A stretch of 64,000 nt of DNA. Source: Rheum nobile. Its lineage: Eukaryota; Streptophyta; Magnoliopsida; Caryophyllales; Polygonaceae. The stretch lies in assembly GCA_027886185.1 (NCBI GenBank), contig WOAB01000893.1, forward strand, positions 3,348,001 to 3,412,000, in the 5' to 3' direction. Made by a program: the position numbers and the translations under genes. Of this stretch, positions 45,491-56,036 are shown piece by piece; position 1 is the first letter of the stretch, and each line of letters opens with the position of its first letter. The notes below the pieces were generated by a model. The model searched no databases. It saw nothing but the letters and a program-made list of their open reading frames with translations, and was not told where the DNA came from.

Positions 45491-45670
45491 ATCTTGGGTC
45501 AGCAGGGGATAAACCAAGGCACTGAGAGTGATAAACCAATCCCACTTTGTATTCAATTTGAGGAAAACAGCGAGGTTGGTGATATTGGTTAGGTCGGTGA
45601 GTTTCAGCGAGGATGGTGCCCCCCATGTAGCTAGGTCAGGCCGAATTACCAGCATAGAGACCAATGTCAC
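45491..45670 (-). pseudogene. Unidentified gene fragment interrupted by the 579-bp TIR element
   Basis: The minus-strand frame from ATG 45670 encodes LTNITNLAVFLKLNTKWDWF and then ITLSALVYPLLTQDH before the element. The same frame resumes at 44905 with QDGNVYSSVQIATFA and a stop near 44863. The hydrophobic stretch could be a membrane segment. I do not recognise a family, and the fragment may be chance. Confidence 0.3.
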
Positions 45671-46216
45671 AACTCACAACTAAACAATATCTCTCACTTG
45701 ATGGCGCATCCATGGCGATGTGTACCAGGTAATAATTTCTGGGATGTTAACAAAGAGTGTTCTTTTTCCTCGTATTTAATCCAATAATTGATGATTCATT
45801 TCCCATATGGACTACTTAGGGGTTAGAGCAATGCTCACCCGGCCATCTTGTTGTTAGCTGCTTCTTATTCTTAAAGTTGACTATCCTGAATTTTCTACTT
45901 TCATTGTACTCTTTGCCGGAGAACTTTAAGAAAAGGTATAATTGAGTCAATGACAACCAATAAAAGCGGAATGCATAGCAAGATAAAGGCACCCAGGCTT
46001 AACCCCACAAAATGTGGGAAAAAGGGTAAACAACAACATAAGCTTCAGTTTTAGTAGTGGAGAAAATTTCCTATGTCGAGATTCAACCGCATCCGAGAAA
46101 GATACCTATTTGGAGATTCTTAGGTGGGCTTGAGAGGTTAACTAAACCCACGCTTGTAGAGTTGTACTGCAATTACTTCCCCGGGCTCCTCACCGACTCT
46201 CCCGATCTACAACACC

Positions 46217-46342
46217 ATGGCTACCGATGCCGGATCCGGACCCGATGCCCAACACCACCGCGACAATAATAACGTCGTTCCCAACTTGTTCTCATCCACT
46301 AGGCAACAGGCGAACTCCTGCGGAAAATCATTATCGAAATAA
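46217..46342 (+). CDS. Small hypothetical ORF, 41 codons
   Basis: The ATG at 46217 lies in a short GC-richer patch and opens MATDAGSGPDAQHHRDNNNV, ending NSCGKSLSK at TAA 46340-46342. Composition (Asp/Asn/Gln/Ser) resembles the disordered N-terminus of a plant protein, and a splice donor could follow. There is no recognised domain, and the copia insertion at 46592 lies just downstream. It could equally be a gene fragment or chance. Confidence 0.25.
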   Translation: MATDAGSGPDAQHHRDNNNVVPNLFSSTRQQANSCGKSLSK

Positions 46343-46586
46343 ACATATGAAAGTGAATAGATGTGCATTCACTGACATTAGCTTGCCTACAGATGATACC
46401 ACGAACATAGATTTGAATGGTGCAAGATGAATCACGGTTAAATGCATGCCTCAATCCTCTCCATTCTATAGTGTTAGGGAAGGTAGAAGATTATAACTGT
46501 TGCAATAAAAATGAAGTGGAATTGCAAATAGATTGCAGACGTAATACAATTCATATAAGAAAGCAGATGTCAATCTAGTGTATCAT

Positions 46587-46591
46587 GTATG
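46587..46591. repeat. Target-site duplication of element C, left
   Basis: GTATG here is repeated at 61589-61593 and flanks both copia LTRs. Confidence 0.9.
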
Positions 46592-47073
46592 TGTTAGGAT
46601 TCGAACGCGGTAACAACGAGAAAACAAGACAAAGAACACAAGAATTGTTAACCCAGTTCGTCAGCAATGACTACGTCTGGGGACACTACCAAGCCATGAT
46701 ACTTTTCTCTCTTTAGAATGTGACAACGACAACTTGATGACTTCTCGACTTGAGAATTACAATTGATCAACTAGGGTTTAAATAGCAACACGGACAAAAC
46801 CTAGAAAAGCCCACAAAACGCAACACTGAAATCGGCCCATCTAACTCCCGAAAAAGGTCCCGCACGGTTAACAAACCGTGCCGTTAACCGTGCCATTTAT
46901 TCGAGAGCAAATCCGAGATCTGGCACGGTATGCAGACCGTGCCGTTAACCGTGCTCGTTCTTTTCCTTCTGTCCGTCGTTTCTGCACGGTCTGTTGACCG
47001 TGCCACTAACCGTGCGCGTCCTTTTGCATCCGTTCTTCACTTCTTCGCCGCATCAGGCTCCATAAACCCAACA
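46592..47073 (-). repeat. 3' LTR of element C
   Basis: This 482-bp LTR has three palindromic modules at 46862, 46923 and 46984. TATTTAAA on the minus strand lies near 46778. The purine tract follows at 47074-47086 (GGTGGGAGAT on the minus strand). Confidence 0.92.
46862..47044. repeat. Three 61-bp modules with GCACGGT...ACCGTGC palindromes (3' LTR of C)
   Basis: Each module begins with GCACGGT-N6-ACCGTGC followed by a half site CGTTAACCGTGC or CACTAACCGTGC. Starts are 46862, 46923 and 46984, exactly 61 bp apart. The first is the perfect palindrome GCACGGTT-AACA-AACCGTGC. The second and third modules also share spacer sequence. The set is repeated in the 5' LTR (61377, 61438, 61499). Confidence 0.9.
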
Positions 47074-47153
47074 ATCTCCCACCTAGAGACTGACTCCAAT
47101 CATAATCGTCTTCCTCCTTGATCCATAGCTGGTAGTAGTGCCAGGCCTTCAAC

Positions 47154-47306
47154 TCAGTTCCCAAGGCCAGTTGAAGCCATACAAAGCTTCAACTTCTCTA
47201 AGGTCACAACCTTAGTCAGCATGTCTGCAGGATTCTCAGTTCTTCGAAACTTCATCAACTGCAAGACCTTGCGAGTCTTTCGCGTCACAGCCAGCCTTGC
47301 TTTGTA
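47154..47306 (-). pseudogene. Element C: RT start fused to RNase H C-terminus
   Basis: Continuing the frame from beyond element B, the first codons read KARLAV, the N-terminal signature of copia RT. Within a few codons the sequence becomes KVLQLMKF, TENPADMLTK and LKLCMASTGL, the end of copia RNase H, with TGA at 47156-47154. Several hundred codons of RT/RNase H are missing. The element stayed in frame across the deletion, compatible with non-autonomous spread before B arrived. Confidence 0.8.
47302..47306. repeat. Target-site duplication of element B, left
   Basis: TTGTA here is repeated at 58550-58554. Confidence 0.93.
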
Positions 47307-49819
47307 TGTAATATCCCGTATATTTGCACGAATAAAATTTTTGAATTTTCTTAAGCCATATTGCGAGCCAGATTAATTTTGAAGAGATACGAACATTCTG
47401 TGTAATGTTTGGCTTCTGTAATATTTTTCTGGGCAATATAAAATACAGTTAAGGTATTTTTGGCTTAAAAACTCGTTCGTGTACAAATATATTTAACCCG
47501 GGGTTAAGTAAATTTACCATTTACGGTAAATAAGACAAAAGAGCCAAAGAGGAAGTCGGCCTTTAATGCCTTAGCCTCCACAGCACACCACTTCAGCAGA
47601 TTTTTTCAGCATCTGACAACCAACTTGGTGCAGCTGGCAACTAGGCTTGGTGACTTACCAAGGCTATGGGGCCTAGCTTGTCCACCACCTGGTATACTTG
47701 TCTTTCAAGGGCTCTTTTCGGTTTGCCTATAAAAGAGGAGGAGAGGTCGTGAGAAAGGCCAGAAGTTGGCTCCTCACCATTTTCGTCCTCTCTTTTGCTG
47801 TCAAAACCAGAAAACGTGTTCATGAGCTGAACTTTGAATTCGATTTCTGATCGATTCACTCATTCGTTTGGCCAGATCGAAGTTGCATATTGAAGGTGAA
47901 GTGTAGCTTAAGAGGGTGAGAAGAATAGCCAAGGTCGATTCGAACTAGAGGTCGATCGAAAATTGGTAAGAAAACCCTTGCAAACCACTGATTTTCCCTT
48001 CAGAAATTTGTGACTTTTGCTGAACTTTGAACCCGATTTTCGTGGTTGTTTGGGCTTTGTTTTGATCCGTTCCCAGGAGGCTTTTTAAGCTTGTTGGAAG
48101 CTTAATAAGGTGGTAGGATCAAACCAAGGAGAATCGAAGCCATAGGGGTTCGATTTGGGTGAGTTGTGCTCGTTGCCACCTCTGTCGCTTCGCCCTGTCC
48201 ATGTGCCGCACCCGGCGGTGTGTGCCTGCCGCACCCGCGGCAGCCATGCCGGTTGTGTGTCTTGGTGTTGGGCATGGGCTTTGGCCTTGTTCCTTTGTCT
48301 TGTTTTCCATTAGATTCATATATATAGATATTGAATCTAATTTAGGGTCTTGTTATGGGTCGTTCCATATGGATTTTATCCAGGATCTGTTCCCGTTCTG
48401 GACTTGGAAACCCTTTCGTTCTAAGCTTTCGAAGCTTTCGTCAGATCCAAGGCAAGTGGCGGTTCGCTCTTGCTTATCATTCCATAATTCCATTAATTAT
48501 CAATTGCTTAATTGTTAATTAATTTGGATTGATTATTGTTCATGTCTGGAATCGTTTTATGAAATTATCTTTGGAAAGATAAAATGAACATTATAATAGG
48601 TTGTATATCTGCTAGAACAACGCTATTATATATGTATGATCTAGATTGAAATATATCTGAGATATTGGCCTTGAGGGCTTTATTATAATTGACTGTTCTG
48701 AACTGCTTAGTTAGAACGAGTATTCGTAGGAACGCTATTCGGTATCTCTCAGTGAGTACTAGTCGTTTCTTTATAACCAAGTGGATGGGATGTCCAGGCC
48801 CCAACACTTTTCTTTGGTCATGACCCTCTCCTATCCGAGCATAGGGGATGTGCACAACAGTTGGTGCCAAACTCAGGGATTTAGTCCCAACTCTCTATAT
48901 CTCATGTCCGCCGAGGACGAGATTCTAAAATCTTGAAACGTGATTGATCGTTTTGGAATTGTATAAGATAAGTGCCCGAGTGCACATAATTAATATACCT
49001 TTGGCGAGTAGTGCAGCTAAGTTATAGTGCAGTTAGGAAACTCGCCCTGACTTGAATGTAGTACGTTCTCTTTCCGATCTGGATTCGTATCGTGCGGTGA
49101 TTCGCATTATACGGTGAGGTTGGTCGTGAACCGAAGCATCTCAGTCAGTTTTTGACTTTACATGTGTATATATGAACTTATAATGTTCCAGACATTTGTC
49201 ATGCTTCCGATAAGACTCACTCTTTTGGAGTCTTCTCTTGGATTAATTCCTATAAGACTCATTTCCGTTGGAGTCTTCTCTTGATCATGTCTTTTGATAT
49301 ATTGGAGTAGAAGTATGGTGGTTGGCTATCGTTATCGGTTATTATCCGAGAAACGATGAGTCTAACCTAATACGACTACTTAGAACCACTCTACTTTGTA
49401 CCCTTGCTAGTCTTTCATTAGACTAACCCACGAACATTGTTCTTTGCATGTGGGCTGGTGTCATCCGTTCGATTCGGCACATCAGACAAGTTGCCACCTA
49501 GTGAAGGCTAAGAACGACTATGACGGACAATGTTTTTTATAAGTTTATTCAGGTTGAGATCCTTGGCGTTGATCGCTGTGATCAAGACTTGTTTTACCTT
49601 TAAAGACTCCCGCTATGTATTTACTCTAAAACAATGTTTTATCCTACGGGGATTGGGTTGTAATCCCCTGACTTATGTTGAACCGTTGGTTTATGGATTA
49701 CATAAATGTTATGTATGATGTGAATAATCCGGTTTAGCCTTGGGTGGTTTCGGAGGTGAAATTCCGAGATCACTGGCGGTAATGCCTTTCCAAATAGGTT
49801 ATGATTTGGGGGTGTTACA
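47307..49819 (+). repeat. 5' LTR of element B
   Basis: This 2513-bp LTR has a TATA box TATAAAAG at 47728-47735, giving a U3 of about 0.45 kb and R-U5 of about 2 kb. It shares with the LTR of A the block AAGGCAAGTGGCGGTTCGC (48450-48468) and the region around AGGTTGTATATCTG. Confidence 0.95.
47728..47735 (+). promoter_or_regulatory. TATA box of element B 5' LTR
   Basis: TATAAAAG follows GGTTTGCC, in the same context as in element A. The 3' LTR copy is at 56458-56465. Confidence 0.75.
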
Positions 49820-49823
49820 GAAC

Positions 49824-49835
49824 TGGTATCAGAGC
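49824..49835 (+). promoter_or_regulatory. Primer-binding site of element B
   Basis: TGGTATCAGAGC, four bases after the 5' LTR end, is complementary to the initiator-Met tRNA 3' end. Confidence 0.92.
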
Positions 49836-50027
49836 TCAAGTTTTAAAACGGGTTGGGTATTTGACAAACCATTTACTCGTTTTATACTGAGGAAAGTTTT
49901 CAAAGAACTTGAATTTGAAAAGACATATTTTAATACCGTTCATAGTCGTGCCTTCTTCTTTGGTCTAATATGGAAAGCAAACTTCTATATTTAAAAAGAC
50001 TAATTTCCTTCTCGTCGCCTATAGGAT

Positions 50028-51026
50028 ATGGGCGCGTGCTTAACCTTTCAAAGGGACTCGGAGGACATTGAGATGGCTCCATCATCTCCCGACAGATTTA
50101 ACCTTCCTAATCCCCAGCGGCATTTCGAAATCGGAAGCTCAAGCAAATCACCAGAGGATGTGGAGGATGTGAAGCACGTCCTTCCCGAATCAGTGGTGTT
50201 GAGGTCCGATAATGCGGTGATTCCAGTCATGGAACCTGTTGTACCAAGGGTTGAGCCATCGAGGTATGCCCAAGGCTACTACGACAATGATTACATGATT
50301 GACCCTATTCCAGAGGGGAATGAGGAAGAAGCAGAAGCAGAGGAAGATGAGGAGACTGTGCAGGTTGACATAGACGGTGATACATCTGAGTACTCAAGAG
50401 AAAATCTTGATGAAGATGTAGAAACCGAGTCGGTCACCGGGATCATTTCAGATATAGACCCTGATGAGGATCTAGACGAAGATCCCGAGGAAGATGACCC
50501 TCAGGAAGAGGTAATTATCGAGGAGACTCAAGAAGGGCAGGACCAGGAAGACCCTGGAATGCAAGTTGACGATCCCGATCTATCGGCTGAGACTGATTAT
50601 ACACCTTTGACCGACGCCGAGTGGGAAGCACTTTACATTGAGTATGATCTCATGGATAGAAGTGAATCACGCTATGCTTCGGAAAATGCTCCGCCCCTTC
50701 ATAATCGAAGAAGGCGCCGGACGAATCCCGAATTGCAGGAGATTATCCGCCAAAGTCGGCAGCGGACTCTGCAAAATCTGCGTGAAATAGAGGAAATGAC
50801 GAGAAACCCTCAATGGTGGGAAGGAATTCAGGAGGCAAGTCAAGAGGATAATCAGGGAACTCGTGTGCCTAGCATAAGGTCCCGGACACCGAATTCCGTG
50901 GGTGGATCAGGTGAACCAGGACCTAGTGGTGCGCAAGATCAGTCATCTGATTCCGACGAGGAGCCTCATCCAAAGAAGCCTTGCATGAGTAGCATTCCAT
51001 ACAAGAAGCGTTTTAGGGGCCTGTGA
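50028..51026 (+). CDS. Additional ORF of element B: acidic protein with acylation-type N-terminus
   Basis: This intact 332-codon gene lies between the primer-binding site and gag, on the same strand. The N-terminus MGACLTFQRDSED has Gly2, Cys4 and Thr6, fitting N-myristoylation and nearby palmitoylation. The conserved blocks shared with A are RHFEIG, PEDV.DVKHVLPESVVL (residues 41-58), a Glu/Asp-rich centre (about 100-190), TPLTDAEWEALYIEYDL near 200, PELQEIIRQSRQR near 240 and a basic tail (HPKKPCMSS, YKKRFRG). No transmembrane helix or zinc motif is seen. The start is fixed by the shared MGxC context after a TATAG. Its role is unknown. Preservation in both copies suggests it matters to the element. 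Confidence 0.85.
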   Translation: MGACLTFQRDSEDIEMAPSSPDRFNLPNPQRHFEIGSSSKSPEDVEDVKHVLPESVVLRSDNAVIPVMEPVVPRVEPSRYAQGYYDNDYMIDPIPEGNEEEAEAEEDEETVQVDIDGDTSEYSRENLDEDVETESVTGIISDIDPDEDLDEDPEEDDPQEEVIIEETQEGQDQEDPGMQVDDPDLSAETDYTPLTDAEWEALYIEYDLMDRSESRYASENAPPLHNRRRRRTNPELQEIIRQSRQRTLQNLREIEEMTRNPQWWEGIQEASQEDNQGTRVPSIRSRTPNSVGGSGEPGPSGAQDQSSDSDEEPHPKKPCMSSIPYKKRFRGL

Positions 51027-51275
51027 AGAAAGGACCAGTATAACAAATAATAGTACTTATGTATAATAGTCGGATATTATATGATGTAGTACTAAATTCT
51101 TAGAGCAATTTTGTCAAAAGCTCTAAAGAATTAATTTTGTTGAACCTTGCGGCGATGTTAAGAAGTTCATCATATATATATTACCAAGTTGATCTATTCT
51201 GATTTGATTTTATTACATTCAATATGCTGAAGAGATATTAATGTAACGAATCCTTGGAATTTGATCGGTAAACAG
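51027..51275 (+). promoter_or_regulatory. Spacer between additional ORF and gag, with conserved 3' splice-like end (B)
   Basis: This 249-bp spacer shares ACCAAGTTGATCTATTCTGA and ATATTAATGTA with element A. It ends GATCGGTAAACAG immediately before the gag ATG. A 3' splice site feeding a gag-pol mRNA is plausible. Confidence 0.4.
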
Positions 51276-54200
51276 ATGGTGAACACGAGAAACAACCGTA
51301 ACGGTACTGGACCTAGTGGTCATCTCAGACTAGCTGGAAGGGATGCTGCAAACCTTGAGGAGGTGCATGACTCTGCATCCAATGCTAACCCTGAGGGCAA
51401 TGGCCAAGCTCCGGCCAATGATCCTATGGTGTTCGATGAGGCAGCAGTTGCAGCAATCCGAGGGATTGTGATGCAAGCAATGGCTGACGCTCTACGACCA
51501 AATGCACCTCAGGCACAAGGAGTGCCAATTCCTCCACCAGTTCCCAGGGTTGGAGCACCAGAAGTTCAGGAACCTGTGATTCCAGAGAATGCAGTCGGGA
51601 ATAGAAGTAATTATGGTCGAGCTTTGAAGACCATAACTTCTATGAGACCTGATTGTTACAACGGGAAAGGTGAGCCAGTCCGTGTGACTCACTGGTTTTC
51701 CCATATGGAGAGATTGTTTCGCAACGTAGAATGCACTGAAGCTGAAAAGGTGCATATAGCGTCTCTCCAACTAAAGGAAGATGCCAGCGAGTGGTGGGAA
51801 AATAGTGGACTTGTAGACAACCCTGATCTGAACTGGGCGATATTCAAGACAAAAATGACTGATCGTTTCTTTTCTCGAGCCATGAGGGAAGAGAAACGTA
51901 AAGAATTTTTGTACCCAAAGATCGATGGATTAAAGGTGACTGAGTTAGCCACCAAGTTTAATCACTTGCTGCAATATGCTGGATCAGATGTATCCAGTGA
52001 AGAGCAAAAGATCATGTACTTCCATGAATGGATGAGTCCTGACATCAAGCCCTTAATGGTGCACCATACTTGCTCTACCTTGGAGCAATATGTGGATGCA
52101 GCCTATAAGCTGGAAGTGACTCTAGAAGATTCAGCTAAGAGACGTAACCGCCAGAGATCGATGCAGAATCAATCTCAGGCAAGTGGTTTTAAACGTCCTG
52201 CGCTGCCGTCGAACTTTGCTAAATCTGGCAGGGCTAAGACTGAGATGACTCAGAGTGGGTCTACACAACAGTCTGACCAGAGTAAGAAGCCGATTCAGTG
52301 TTTCAACTGTGGTGTACTTGGGCACAAGAGCAATGTGTGTCCAAGAGAGAAGAAGACTTGTTTTTCTTGTGGCAAGGAAGGGCATTTGCAGACGTTCTGT
52401 CCGCGAAATAGGCAGATGGGTGCCGAATCACAGCAGGGGTCTGTGAACCAGAGCAACCGGCCTAGATTCAAGCCAATGGAGAGTCCCAGTCCGTCGACTC
52501 AGACTACTGCGCAGAACAAAGGGAAAGCCCCAACTGTGTCCGGAGGGCAAGGTCAACGCTTGTACGGGATGCGTAAGGCGGATGGAACCAATACTCCGAT
52601 TGCTCAAGGTACCCTATACCTCCACTCTATCCCAGTATGCATTTTGTTTGATTCGGGTGCTACCCATTCCTTTATATCTGAGAGCTGTGTTAGCAAGTTA
52701 GGATTAGTTTGCAACGAAGCTTGTGAGCCTTTTGTTGTAAGTCTTCCTAATGGAAACCAATTAGTGGGAACCAAACGTCTGTCAAAATTCCCAGTTACCA
52801 TTCAAGGTAAGGAATTTGACGCAGATTTGATCTGCATTGATATTACTCCTTATGACATTATCCTTGGTATGGATTGGATGATGCGTCATGGAGCGATAAT
52901 CAACTTTAATTCGAGAACTGTGACGGTTTCATCGGGGGGCCAGCGTATATGTAAGTTTAAGGGTCGAAATGAAGCGGATAACGGCAAGCTCGTCAATGCG
53001 ATGGCTGCGTTTAAGCTACTTCGACAAGGTTGTGTCGGGTATCTCTGTTACCTGGATGAGCCCAAGAAAGATGAACCATCAGTACTTGATATTCCAGTTG
53101 TTAGGGAATTCCCGGATGTTTTTCCGGAGGAAATTCCTGGATTACCCCCGTATCGCATCGTAGAGTTTACAATTGATCTTGAGCCTGGTACTGCACCAAT
53201 TTCTAAAGCACCGTATCGGATGGCTCCTGCCGAGATACAAGAGTTGAAGAAGCAGCTGGAGGATCTTCTTGACAAAGGATATATAAGACCGAGTGCATCA
53301 CCTTGGGGTGCTCCGGTTTTGTTTGTTAAGAAGAAAGATGGATCGTTTAGACTTTGCATCGACTATCGTGAGTTGAACAAAGTCACGATTAAGAACAAGT
53401 ATCCTTTGCCTAGGATTGATGATTTGTTAGACCAATTGCAGGGAGCAAAAGTATTTTCCAAGATCGATCTGAGATCCGGTTACCACCAACTCAGGATTCG
53501 TGAGGAAGATATTGCGAGGACAGCATTCCGGACAAGATATGGTCACTACGAGTTTGTAGTTATGCCATTTGGACTTACCAACGCTCCTGCCGTCTTCATG
53601 GATTTGATGAACCGATGTTTTCACCAGTACTTGGATAAGTTCGTGGTGGTTTTCATCGACGACATTTTGATCTACTCTCCGAGTGAAGAAGCTCACAAGG
53701 AACATCTACGGATTGTCTTGTCAATCCTTAGACAAAATAAGCTTTATGCGAAATTGTCTAAATGTGACTTTTGGATAAGAGAAGTGGCTTTCTTAGGCCA
53801 CGTGATCAATGAGAATGGGGTGATGGTTGATCCCCAGAAGATTGAAGCTGTAGCAAACTGGAAGCGTCCTCAGAATGTGAAAGAGGTGCGCAGTTTTCTT
53901 GGACTTGCGGGATATTATAGACGGTTCGTGGAGAGATTTGCTAAGATCGCTCTACCTATGACCGGTTTACTCCGTAAGGTCCATAAGAAGTTTGTCTGGA
54001 ATGACAAGTGCGAGGCCAGTTTTCAGAAATTGAAACAGTGTTTAACCTCTGCACCGGTTCTAGCACTGCCAGAAGGGAATGATGGGTACGTGGTCTATAG
54101 TGATGCTTCTAAAAGTGGTTTGGGTTGTGTATTGATGCAGAAGGGCAGAGTGATTGCTTATGCATCTCGACAACTAAAAACCTATGAAGAAAACTATCCG

Positions 54201-56000
54201 ACCCATGATTTAGAATTAGCAGCAGTAGTGTTTGCGTTGAAGATTTGGAGACACTATCTATATGGTGTAAGATGTCAAATCTTCACGGACCATAAAAGTC
54301 TCAAGTATATATTCACTCAGAAGGAGTTGAATATGAGACAACGACGCTGGTTAGAATTACTCAAGGACTATGACATTGAATTGCTATATCATCCAGGAAA
54401 GGCTAATGTTGTAGCCGATGCGTTGAGTCGAAAGACACCGCATGAGACAGTTGTAGAACTTCTCACTGCTCAAGTCAAGCTGAACCAATTGATATATGAG
54501 GCTGAAATCTTGTACAATCAACGTAGAGGATACCTGAGTATGTTGGAAATTCAGGCTACACTACTTGATCAAATACGAGAAAAACAGATTGATGATATCA
54601 TCCTGGTAAAGCTAAGCAGCGAAGTATTGAGCGGGAAAGCTCCCGGTTTTGTGATTCAAGAGGATGGATCACTTTGGTTTCAAGATCGCATCTGTATGCC
54701 TGGCGTTGATGGTCTTCGCCAATTGGTGATGAGGGAAGCCCATTCATCACCTTACTCTGTACATCCTAGCTCTAGCAAAATGTACAAGGACCTCCGGAAG
54801 CAATTCTGGTGGCCAAACATGAAAGGGGATGTAGCAGAATTTGTAGCAAAATGCTTGACTTGTCAGAAAGTCAAGATAGAACACCGTAGGCCAGGCGGTG
54901 AATTGCTACCTCTTCCCGTGCCAGAGTGGAAATGGGAAGATATTGCAATGGACTTCGTCACTGGATTACCCAGGACTAGAACCCAGAAGGATGCTATATG
55001 GGTAATTGTTGATAGACTTACGAAGAGTGCTCACTTCGTGGCTATCAAATCAACATGGGGAGTTCCGAAGTTAGCCGAAGTGTTTCTGCATGAGATTGTC
55101 CGGTTACATGGTATTCCAAAGACCATTGTCTCGGATCGTGATGGCCGTTTCACATCCAGATTCTGGAGAGAACTCCATAAGGCCATGGGAACCGAGCTGA
55201 GATTTAGCACTGCCTTTCATCCTCAAACGGATGGACAGTCTGAGAGGACTATCCAGACTTTGGAGGATATGATGAGAGCGTGTGTACTCGATCGTCCGAC
55301 TAGCTGGAAAGACAACTTGAGTCTAATCGAGTTCACATACAACAATAGTTGGCATGCTACGATCAAAATGGCTCCATTTGAAGCCTTGTATGGTCGGAAG
55401 TGCAAATCGCCGATTTGTTGGGACGAGAATGCCGACAAGATTCTGCTCGGACCAGAGTTGGTCGAGAGAACTACTGCAAATATTGCATTGATCAGACAAA
55501 GAATGTTGACAGCTCAGAGTCGACAGAAGTCTTACGCGGACCCGAAGCGTAGGAATGTCGAATTTGAGGTTGGCGACAAAGTATTTGTCAGAGTATCGCC
55601 ATCCAGAGGAGTTTTCAGATTTGGTAAGCGTGGAAAGCTTAACCCTCGCTATGTGGGACCATTTGAGATTCTTGACAGAGTGGGATCGCTAGCATATCTT
55701 TTGGCGTTGCCACCATCAGCACATCCTGTGCATAATGTGTTTCACGTTTCTCTTCTAAGGAAATATGTGCCAGATGAATCTCATGTGCTGAGTTATGAGG
55801 ATATTGAGATTCAGACAGACGGTACATATGAAGAGACACATGTACGCATTTTGGAGCGTCGTGTGAAGCAGTTGCGCAACAAGGTCGTACCTCTGGTACA
55901 AATTTTGTGGTCCAAGTCAGGAACCGAGGATGTTACCTGGGAGACTTGGGAAACGGAAGAGGATATGAGTAGACGCTTTCCCGAGATGTTTGCGACCTAA
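51276..56000 (+). CDS. Element B gag-pol polyprotein (intact)
   Basis: The ATG at 51276 is used because it aligns with element A; a longer frame starts at TTG. The 1574-residue product has the Retrotrans_gag core (about 115-250). Two CCHC knuckles follow, CFNCGVLGHKSNVC at 342 and CFSCGKEGHLQTFC at 362. The aspartic protease is DSGAT at 459. RT has FIDD with Asp795/796, and RNase H has YSDASKSGLG near 943. Integrase has an HHCC site near 1155-1200 and a catalytic triad Asp1226, Asp1287, Glu1323 (35 residues between the last two). The chromodomain-like tail has VTWETWETEEDM, as in Tekay/Del chromoviruses. There are no stops, frameshifts or lost catalytic residues. The protein would be cleaved by its own protease and could support retrotransposition. 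Confidence 0.95.
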   Translation: MVNTRNNRNGTGPSGHLRLAGRDAANLEEVHDSASNANPEGNGQAPANDPMVFDEAAVAAIRGIVMQAMADALRPNAPQAQGVPIPPPVPRVGAPEVQEPVIPENAVGNRSNYGRALKTITSMRPDCYNGKGEPVRVTHWFSHMERLFRNVECTEAEKVHIASLQLKEDASEWWENSGLVDNPDLNWAIFKTKMTDRFFSRAMREEKRKEFLYPKIDGLKVTELATKFNHLLQYAGSDVSSEEQKIMYFHEWMSPDIKPLMVHHTCSTLEQYVDAAYKLEVTLEDSAKRRNRQRSMQNQSQASGFKRPALPSNFAKSGRAKTEMTQSGSTQQSDQSKKPIQCFNCGVLGHKSNVCPREKKTCFSCGKEGHLQTFCPRNRQMGAESQQGSVNQSNRPRFKPMESPSPSTQTTAQNKGKAPTVSGGQGQRLYGMRKADGTNTPIAQGTLYLHSIPVCILFDSGATHSFISESCVSKLGLVCNEACEPFVVSLPNGNQLVGTKRLSKFPVTIQGKEFDADLICIDITPYDIILGMDWMMRHGAIINFNSRTVTVSSGGQRICKFKGRNEADNGKLVNAMAAFKLLRQGCVGYLCYLDEPKKDEPSVLDIPVVREFPDVFPEEIPGLPPYRIVEFTIDLEPGTAPISKAPYRMAPAEIQELKKQLEDLLDKGYIRPSASPWGAPVLFVKKKDGSFRLCIDYRELNKVTIKNKYPLPRIDDLLDQLQGAKVFSKIDLRSGYHQLRIREEDIARTAFRTRYGHYEFVVMPFGLTNAPAVFMDLMNRCFHQYLDKFVVVFIDDILIYSPSEEAHKEHLRIVLSILRQNKLYAKLSKCDFWIREVAFLGHVINENGVMVDPQKIEAVANWKRPQNVKEVRSFLGLAGYYRRFVERFAKIALPMTGLLRKVHKKFVWNDKCEASFQKLKQCLTSAPVLALPEGNDGYVVYSDASKSGLGCVLMQKGRVIAYASRQLKTYEENYPTHDLELAAVVFALKIWRHYLYGVRCQIFTDHKSLKYIFTQKELNMRQRRWLELLKDYDIELLYHPGKANVVADALSRKTPHETVVELLTAQVKLNQLIYEAEILYNQRRGYLSMLEIQATLLDQIREKQIDDIILVKLSSEVLSGKAPGFVIQEDGSLWFQDRICMPGVDGLRQLVMREAHSSPYSVHPSSSKMYKDLRKQFWWPNMKGDVAEFVAKCLTCQKVKIEHRRPGGELLPLPVPEWKWEDIAMDFVTGLPRTRTQKDAIWVIVDRLTKSAHFVAIKSTWGVPKLAEVFLHEIVRLHGIPKTIVSDRDGRFTSRFWRELHKAMGTELRFSTAFHPQTDGQSERTIQTLEDMMRACVLDRPTSWKDNLSLIEFTYNNSWHATIKMAPFEALYGRKCKSPICWDENADKILLGPELVERTTANIALIRQRMLTAQSRQKSYADPKRRNVEFEVGDKVFVRVSPSRGVFRFGKRGKLNPRYVGPFEILDRVGSLAYLLALPPSAHPVHNVFHVSLLRKYVPDESHVLSYEDIEIQTDGTYEETHVRILERRVKQLRNKVVPLVQILWSKSGTEDVTWETWETEEDMSRRFPEMFAT

Positions 56001-56023
56001 GTTTCGGGGTCGAAACTTCTTTT

Positions 56024-56036
56024 AAGGGGGGAGTGA
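56024..56036 (+). promoter_or_regulatory. Polypurine tract of element B
   Basis: AAGGGGGGAGTGA lies directly before the 3' LTR. Confidence 0.85.

Noticed and set aside
50028..51026. Envelope-like gene in B
   Set aside because: It lies before gag rather than after pol, and has no signal peptide or transmembrane segment.
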